NCBI RefSeq assembly: GCF_030867145.1
Contig: NC_134428.1
Span: 22,671,537 to 22,735,536 of the forward strand
Direction of reading: 5' to 3'
DNA: 64,000 nucleotides
From: Opisthocomus hoazin
Taxonomy: Eukaryota > Chordata > Aves > Opisthocomiformes > Opisthocomidae
Part shown: positions 57,761-64,000 of the stretch, in pieces
How positions within the stretch are numbered: position 1 is the first letter of the stretch
How the letters are laid out: each line of letters begins with the position of its first letter
Made by a program: the position numbers and the translations under genes
The notes under the pieces: generated by a model
What the model saw: the letters and a program-made list of their open reading frames with translations, nothing else
Databases searched by the model: none
What the model was told of the DNA's origin: nothing

Positions 57761-59325
57761 TACCGGGGGACAGCGATGGCGTTTGGGGCCGGCAGCACGG
57801 CCCGGGGGGACCCGGTCCTGCGCCTGGCACGGGGGCACGGAGCGGGAGGGCGAAGGCTGTGCTGACTCGGGAGGCTGGTGCTGTGCAGCTGAGACCAGCC
57901 GCGCTCATCGCATCTTCCGTGGGTCCCCGCTCCGGCACGCCGTGGGTCCCACCGCTGGGTCTGGCTTGAAAAATCGACGGGGATTTATTCCAGGGCGCTG
58001 AGGAGTCAATCCCTCCTCGCCCAGCCGTGTGCCGGGGCGCGTCCCGGGGCGAGGATGCTCCCCCAAACCCCAGCTGGGTGAACAGGACACGAGTGGTGCA
58101 GCTGAAAAGCAAAAAGGAGATCACGAGTGCCGTTTTCTGGCTGAAATTCCCAGCGCGATCCGTACGGATACAAAGGAGGGGCTGGAGCGGTGGCGGCTGC
58201 AGACGGCCTCGGTGAAATCGCGGCTGGTCTGTCCCAGCCTGTTCTCAGCTTCGGGTTTTGGGGTCGGTTGGAGGGCTGGAAAACCGGCGTGAAAACCTGA
58301 CAGCCCGCTGCAGGAGGGAGGGAAGGAGCTGGGGGGACTGGGGTCTGTGGGTGCCTGCAGACGGCTGCTGCCTCACCTGGACCTGGACGGTGTAAGAGCC
58401 GGCAGCTGCAAGGCGAAGCTAGAGAAGTTCAAATGGGAAATAAATTACACTTTTTTAATAGGGAGAGCAATTACCTTCCCGAGAGAGGCTGCAGATCCGC
58501 CACCTTTCAAGTCTTTCAACACAGCCGAGGAGTCTTTCTAAAACAGCTCTGCTCCCGTTCCACCGCGGGGTTGTCGGCTCTGACGCAAGAGCTGCCGGTG
58601 CCACTGCCGGGCCGGGCGAGCAGGAGCGGGGAGCAGCGTGGACCCTTCCGGCATGTGGCCGTACGGATCTCTGCGTCAGCGACGGGGTTTGGACTCCAGC
58701 CAAGCTGATCCGGATGGGTTTTGGCCGGGCCGGTGTCCGGGTGCGAGATTCGGGGGGGGGCAGAGCATCGTCAGCACCTCTGCAAACGTGCATCTGGACG
58801 CGGAGCTGCGAGGACCGGTGGGACCGGCTTGGACACCGGCAGCACCCAGGGTGTCATTGAAACCGCAGGCCACGGCCGCACGGTCCCCACGCACGTTGCG
58901 CGCTACGCCATCCCTCCGCCCGCATCCCTGGCGAAGCCTGGTGCATGAAACACCCGCCCAGCTTTTGTTCCCCTGCCTCGATCCCTGGGCACTTCCCAAG
59001 CGGGGCTTTGTCGCCTGCTCCCAGGGCTTCCAGAAGCACGAATGCAAATTGCGGAACACTCAGCATCAAAATCCAGCAGGGTTGGAAGGCGCGGGGCTGG
59101 GGAGGGAGCCCACGGACCCCCGTGGGCTGCGAGGAAGGGACCAGAGGCAGCATAAGGTCAGCTTCTCTGCAGCGGCAGGGCATGGAGACCTCCGGGGAGC
59201 ACCTCCCCTTTTCTCCTGCCATCTCGCAGTGCCTGCCAGCATGGCTCCTCTCGCCTGCACCTTCTCCGGCCGCCCAAGCCGCTGTCGTCGGACCCGCAGG
59301 CTCTTTGCTGGAGAAGTGTCTCTGA
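57761..59325. other. Intergenic spacer, nothing recognised
   Basis: This lies between the MAP2K3 promoter island and the next CR1. Several open frames occur (up to 293 codons) but they cover CR1 sequence or show no domain. No RNA gene was seen. Confidence 0.5.
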
Positions 59326-59553
59326 ATCACAGAATCACAGAATGGTCGGGGTTGGAAGGGCCCTCTGTGGGTCACCCAGCCCAACCCCCTGCCCAAGCAG
59401 GGTCACCCAGAGCAGGCTGCACAGCACCGCGTCCAGGCGGGTCTGGAATATCTCCAGAGAAGGAGACTCCACAGCCTCCCTGGGCAGCCTGGGCCAGGGC
59501 TCCGTCACCCTCAGAGTGAAGAAGTTCTTCCTCATCTTCAGAAGGAACTTCCT
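59326..59553 (-). mobile_element. CR1 3'-end fragment in MAP2K3-NATD1 spacer
   Basis: The reversed tail tgaatcacagaatcacagaa is followed by about 210 bp of CR1 3' region ending near cttcagaaggaacttcct. Its core is almost identical to the copies at 54.5 and 56.9 kb. Confidence 0.92.
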
Positions 59554-60803
59554 ATATGATCCTATGAATGATCGGTGTAGGCTGGAGCTGCTGGCCCAAG
59601 GCAGAGGGAACCAGCACGGGCAAAGGCAGAGTGGAATTTCGACAAGGGTGCTGGATTTTTGGCACCCCTGGAAAGCCGCTCTGCGTTTCTAGGGTGCTGG
59701 GGGTAAACCTGTGGGTTTGCGGGCTCTGGAGGGGAGAGGGAGGGAAGCACGGGTGCACCCCACACCTCACCGGGCACGCTGGCGTCTTTGCCGCTGGTGC
59801 TCGACGCTTTGGCGCTGGCTCCTTGCTGCGTCCCCAGCAGAGCGATCAGGGGGATCGCAGCGAGAGCCGGCGGGGAGCCCCTCACCTTTGTCTGTGCAAA
59901 ACCTGCTTCTCCCTTCCCCTCTCTGCTCAGGCTGACCGGCAAGGCGACTGACTTTCCCCTGCGCATCCCTGTGCTGGAGGGCATCACCGCTACCTCACAG
60001 CTCCCAGCCGGGTGCAGGATTAGGCCCCTCTCTCTGCCTGCCCCAGGCTCGCCCTCGGGCTCGTGCCGCACATTTTCCTCCCTGCAAAATCGCAGCTGTA
60101 CTTGGCCCGGCTGTCTGCCGCGTGTTCGCCTTCCCCTGCATTCCCCTGCTCCCAGTGTTTCGCTGTCTTTATCTTCCTGCACCGCCATATGGTGTGGGAG
60201 CGCAGGCGGAGCGAAGGCTGTCCGGGAAGGGAGGAGGAGGAGGACAGCATCTCACCACCGACATTCCCTAGCCTCTCATGGAGGAGGAGGGTAACGAAGC
60301 CCTCTCCCCTCGAAGACACCCGTTTCCACGGGCTGCGGGGTGCTGCGGGCACGGGAGCGGGATGGCGTGACCCCGATGGGCACAACGCCAGCACCCGGCA
60401 CTGGCCGACGGAGCTGCACAAACCAAACGAATCGAGTGGCCTGACGAATGGATCGGCCGACGGACTCTAACTGGGGGAGCAGGAGCCAAAGGGATGAGTA
60501 AACAAAGGCCAGGCTACACGAGGTGGTAGTTAGGTGCAGAGTAGTTGCTGGTGAACGATTATGAGTTCCAGATTAATTCTAGGTGTTGCTGCTTTTCCTG
60601 CTGCACAGGCAGCCGCCGCGCAGCCGGCGTGCGGGCACCTCGAACGGCCTCAGCTCCTGCCTCCGAGAGCTTTCGTTCCAACACATCGAGGTGTTGCTGC
60701 TCCAGCCCCACGGGCGTGAAGACAAACCCCCCTGCCCCCGATTCCCTCACCCGTGCGAGGTAGTGGGTGCACCGAGGCTGCTGAGCAGACCCTGAGGTAC
60801 ATG
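59554..60803. other. Intergenic spacer, nothing recognised
   Basis: This is ordinary sequence with no transposon or exon signature. Frames of up to 208 codons have no known domain. Confidence 0.5.
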
Positions 60804-61805
60804 AAAGCAAATGGGATCCTGGGATGCATTAGGAGGAGTGTGGGCAGCAGGTCAGGGAGGTTCTCCTCCTCCTCTGCTCTGCTCTGGTGAGGCCCCATCT
60901 GCAGTGCTGTGTCCAGTTCTGGGCTCCCCAGTTCAAGAAAGATGAGGAGCTACTGGAGAGAGTCCAGCGGGGGGCTACAGAATCACAGAATCACAGAATA
61001 GTAGGGGTTGGAAGGGACCTCTGTGGGTCATCTAGTCCAACCCCCCTGTCGAAGCAGAGTCACCTACAGTAGGCTGCACAGGATCTTGTCCAGGCGGGTC
61101 TTGAATATCTCCAGAGAAGGAGACTCTACAACCTCCCTGGGCAGCCTGTTCCAGTGCTCCGTCACCCTCAGAGAGAAGAAGTTCCTCCTCATGTTCAGAC
61201 GGAACTTCCTGTGCCTCAGTTTGTGCCCATTGCCCCTTGTCCTGTCGCTGGGCACCACTGAAAAGAGCTTGGCCCCATCCTCCTGACACCCACCCTGCAG
61301 ATATTTGTAGGCATTTATAAGGTCCCCTCGCAGCCTTCTCTTCTTCAGGCTGAACAAGCCCAGTTAACGACGATGAGGATGAGGAGGGGACTGGAGCATC
61401 TCCCCTACGAGGAGAGGCTGAGGGGGCTGGGCTTGTTCAGCCTGGAGAAGAGAAGGCTGAGAGAGAACCTTAGAAATGCCTACAAATACCTGCAGGGTGG
61501 GGGTCAGGAGAACGGGGCCAGACTCTTTCCAGTGGTGCCCAGCGACAGGACAAGGGCCAACGGGCACAAACTGAAGCAGAGGAAGTTCCAGCTGAACATG
61601 AGGAAGAACTTCTTCCCTCTGAGGGTGACGGAGCCCTGGCCCAGGCTGCCCAGGGAGGCTGTGGAGTCTCCTTCTCTGGAGATATTCCAGACCTGCCTGG
61701 ACGCGGTGCTGTGCAGCCTGGTGTGGGTGACCTTGCTTCAGCAGGGGTTGGACTGGATGATCCCCAGAGGTCCCTGCCAACCCCTACCATTCTGTCATTC
61801 TGTGA
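60804..61805 (+). mobile_element. CR1 LINE (outer element of a nest)
   Basis: The plus-orientation CR1 is in two pieces, 60,804-60,978 and about 61,371-61,805. Piece one holds the end of ORF2 (ATGGGATCCTGGGATGCATT, and [20 protein letters not shown] in translation). Piece two starts at the following RGLEHLPYEERL segment and runs to the tail ccattctgtcattctgtgac. Together they make about 610 bp of one copy. Confidence 0.9.
60979..61363 (-). mobile_element. CR1 LINE inserted into the CR1 above
   Basis: This is a 385-bp CR1 3' end in minus orientation, from the tail agaatcacagaatcacagaa to gctgaacaagcccag. It interrupts the outer plus-strand CR1 between its GGCTAC and GATGAGG segments. Its body differs from the 54-59 kb group (for example agcctgttccagtgctccgt instead of agcctgggccagggctccgt), so it belongs to a different CR1 lineage. 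Confidence 0.92.
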
Positions 61806-61933
61806 CGTTCAAGTACTTCTGGTTTTGGGGGTGCACTTAGCGCGACTGCCCCACAAACAGCGATGACAGCATGGCCCCCCCCCAGGCACCCGGGGTGCCC
61901 CGTGACAGCCGACGCATGAGGTTTCCTCGCTTT

Positions 61934-62026
61934 CGGGACCTCTGGGACGAGCGTCTCGCAGCCGGCTGTTGGCACAGCCTCGGGACCTCTGGGACGAGCG
62001 TCTCGCAGCCGGCTGTTGGCACAGCC
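61934..62026. repeat. 47-bp tandem duplication
   Basis: The 46 bases beginning cgggacctctgggacgagcg and ending gttggcacagcc occur at 61,934-61,979 and again at 61,981-62,026, with a single base (t) between them and no mismatch visible. This is a recent duplication. Confidence 0.95.
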
Positions 62027-62214
62027 CCGTGCCCACCCTGGCCAGGCTCTGGGGGCTTTCCGGTGTTTTCCATGCTGCTGCAGGGTGACGGGCCGTGGCA
62101 CCGCCGGACCCCCCTGCCCTGCGAAAGGGCAGAGCATCGCATGGGGGCCGTGACCCGGGGCTTCCACCACACCCCGCGGGGTCAGCGCAGGGCACCGGCA
62201 CAGCCCCAGCGCAC

Positions 62215-62468
62215 CAGTCCCGTGTGCCGGTTCAGCACCAGTACAACACTCCAGCAACGGCACACCACCAGTACACCAGCGGCAGAGAACCCAGTACTCA
62301 GGGCAGGGTACCCAGTCCGGTAACTACTGCAGAGCAGGGCAGTACCAGTGTCCCAGTACCAGCCAGCACAGAGCACCCAGTGCAGGACCAGTCCAGGACC
62401 AGTCTACCAGTCCGGGACCAGTCTACCAGTCTGGGACCAGTCTACCAGTGCAGAACCAGTACAGAGCA
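62215..62468. repeat. Degenerate ccagt(a/c) minisatellite
   Basis: The pentamer ccagt recurs many times. The right end has three consecutive 19-bp units of the type gaccagtctaccagtccgg at about 62,398-62,454. The units grow more irregular to the left. Confidence 0.8.
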
Positions 62469-62480
62469 TTAGGGCTGCAC

Positions 62481-62737
62481 CGATGGCGAGTGATGCCGAT
62501 GCCGATCCCGATGCTGATGCCCGATCCCGATCCCGATGCCCGATCCCCGATCCCGAACCCGATGCTGATGCCGATGCCCAATCCCGATGCCCAATCCCGA
62601 TGCCCGATGCCCAATCCCGATGCCTGATGCCCGATGCCCAATCCCGATGCCTGATGCCCGATCCCGATGCCCGATGCCGATCCCGATGCCCGATCCCGAT
62701 GCCCGATCCCGATGCCCGATCCCGATGCCCGATGCCG
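62481..62737. repeat. ccgatg/cccgat minisatellite upstream of NATD1
   Basis: About 250 bp consists of permutations of gatgcc and gatccc. The right end is a clean 13-bp array (cccgatgcccgat) repeated about four times. It has a CpG in almost every unit and ends about 290 bp before the NATD1 start codon. Confidence 0.93.
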
Positions 62738-62744
62738 TGCCCGC

Positions 62745-63027
62745 GCGGAGGCGCCGGGGCCCGCCGGTGGTCCCCGGTGCTCCGGGAGGTGGCGCGGCCC
62801 CTTTAAGAGCCCGGGCGGCCGTACCAAAACAAAACGGCGGCGCGGCCATTGGCTGGGGCGCGGGCACGTGGCGCACAGCTGGTTTCCTGCGGCCGCGCGC
62901 CGGTGGCAGCCCCGCCGCCCCCTCTCCCGCTCCCGGTGCCGCCGCCCCCCCCACCCCTCGGGGTTCCGGGGCGGGACCCGGCGCTGCCGCGGCTCCGCGA
63001 TCGCCAAGGGCCCGGCCCGGCCCGGCC
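62745..63027 (+). promoter_or_regulatory. NATD1: NATD1 CpG-island promoter and 5'UTR
   Basis: This is CpG-dense sequence immediately before the NATD1 ATG. It contains an inverted CCAAT box (ATTGG, 62,848-62,852), a CACGTG E-box 12 bases further on (62,865-62,870), GC-rich Sp-type runs and a CTTTAAG TATA-like element near 62,802. The transcription start is not determinable. Confidence 0.65.
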
Positions 63028-63124
63028 ATGGCGCAGTCGGCGCCGCTCGGCCTCCTGGAGCAGGGCTGCCCCATCCAGGTGGAGCACGATCGGAAGCGGC
63101 GGCAGTTCACCGTGCGGCTGAACG
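63028..63124 (+). CDS. NATD1: NATD1 coding exon 1 (partial gene, continues beyond window)
   Basis: The 97 bases encode MAQSAPLGLLEQGCPIQVEH then DRKRRQFTVRLN plus the first base of a Gly codon. Human NATD1 (C17orf103) begins in closely similar fashion with LEQGCPIRVEHDRRRRQFTVRLNG. NATD1 is a protein of just over 110 residues with a GNAT-like N-acetyltransferase domain; its substrate is not established. The ATG lies in a good context (GGCCATGG) and the donor is gtgagg at 63,125. The remaining exons lie past the right edge. The frame is open far upstream, so the start is chosen by homology. Orientation away from MAP2K3 matches the mammalian order. Confidence 0.93.
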
Positions 63125-64000
63125 GTGAGGAGTGGGGGGCCGGGGCTCCGCGGTGCCTCCTCCGCCCCCGGTTCCACCTCCCGGGGGGGTCCCGGTACCT
63201 ACAACCTCCTCTCCCCCCTCGTTTCTCCCCCGGGCCCCTTCCCCCCCCACACCCCCTGTCCCCTCCTGAGCCCCCCCCCGGTCCCTGGGGTGCCCCCCAC
63301 CCTCCCTGCCCTTCCCTGAAGCTTGGCCCGGGGGCTCTGGGGGTCTCCCGGCTCCCTGGGTTGGTGTCAGGGTGTGGAGCCCCGGGCAGGTCTTGGGGTG
63401 TCGTGTGTGTGTCCCCCCCCTGCCCGGAGCAGGTGCCGGTGGGTGACATGGGGGTGCGGGGGAACATTCTGGGGCGTGCGGCCGCTCGGGGGGCTTTGCT
63501 GGTGGGGTTGGGATGCGAGCAGCCCGTGTGGTCCCCGGCCTGGCAGGACCCCTCAGCACGGAGCCAAGCTGGGGTGAGCGCCTGCGGGGCTGCCGGGCTC
63601 CGGCGATGCAGTGACCCCCCGGCAGCTCCATCGCCCGTCGGGCAGAGCGAGCAGAGGAGGGGGTGCCGGTTCCTTTCCAGCCGTCCTCAGGATGGTTAAT
63701 CCCAAATATTCAGCCGTCCCGATGTCTCTTCCCTGTCTGTCATCCCAAGAACCGCTCTGGAGAGCGCAGGCCGGCTCGCTGCCCTGCAGAAATCGCAGGG
63801 TAGTTTCCTTTTAAAAAATAAAATAAAATGGGTAGTTCAGAAGTTATCCAGACTGTAGGAGACATTCTCAAGAAAACAACAGGAATAGGCTGGATTTTAT
63901 TTTAGACTCTTCTTTCCCCCCCACCCCATTTTTATTCCAACCACTAATTACAAAGCGCAGGCTGGAGGCTCCGCGGTGGTGGAACAAGGAAGGAGGAGAC
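63125..64000 (+). other. NATD1: NATD1 intron 1 (5' part)
   Basis: The start is GC-rich with C-runs and becomes AT-rich after about 63,690. It runs out of the window. No exon matching the next NATD1 segment (expected CHDRAVLLYEY-like) is present. Confidence 0.8.

Noticed and set aside
62469-63699. Open frames of 332 codons (minus) and 370 codons (plus)
   Set aside because: They are products of the ccgatg minisatellite and CpG island. Only the NATD1 part (63,028-63,124) is supported, and it is followed by a splice donor rather than read-through.
1-64000. CRISPR arrays, bacterial operons, phage or toxin systems
   Set aside because: The window is vertebrate DNA with spliced genes and CR1 LINEs. 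The tandem arrays present have no spacer-repeat organisation.

Overview
The window is a piece of a vertebrate, most probably avian, chromosome. Many 5'-truncated CR1 retroposons end in the (ATTCTGTG)n octamer tail typical of birds. Two genes can be recognised: MAP2K3 (MAP kinase kinase 3) on the minus strand and, head to head with it, the first coding exon of NATD1 on the plus strand. The same divergent pair is known in mammals (human 17p11.2). The species cannot be named from the sequence. The GC-rich, gene-compact character would fit a microchromosome, which is an inference.

Layout. Positions 1-20.7 kb lie downstream of MAP2K3. They hold no recognisable gene, two CR1 pieces, an AT-rich block near 13.8-14.3 kb and, at 19.6-20.75 kb, a very GC-rich island built of G/C-rich tandem repeats. 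In other vertebrates the next gene on this side is KCNJ12; its single coding exon is not in the window. Positions 20.77-57.5 kb are MAP2K3. All 13 coding exons could be read (348 codons plus stop, every intron GT-AG), followed by an inferred long 3'UTR. The first intron is 21.6 kb, while the other eleven together cover about 11.5 kb. Intron 1 carries a CR1 3' end, a CpG-rich island with a tRNA-like sequence (50.5-50.8 kb), a degenerate CR1 ORF2 segment with another CR1 inserted in it (50.8-51.9 kb) and further CR1 tails. Positions 57.49-63.03 kb are the divergent intergenic spacer: MAP2K3 CpG promoter, CR1 tails, a CR1-in-CR1 nest forming a large inverted repeat, a 47-bp tandem duplication, and two minisatellites running up to the NATD1 CpG promoter. 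Positions 63.03-64 kb hold NATD1 exon 1 and the start of its first intron.

Function. MAP2K3 is the dual-specificity kinase that activates p38 MAP kinases in stress and cytokine signalling. The predicted protein keeps the basic D-site, the glycine loop, the catalytic Lys, HRD, DFG, the S-x-x-x-T activation loop and the APE motif, so it should be active. NATD1 is a small GNAT-like N-acetyltransferase-domain protein of poorly known role.

I found no evidence of an undescribed biological system. The noteworthy items are repeat architecture (promoter-proximal minisatellites, nested CR1s, inverted repeat), an intronic CpG island, an in-frame 33-bp exon next to the p38 docking site, and a 507-codon antisense open frame in intron 1 that needs transcript evidence.
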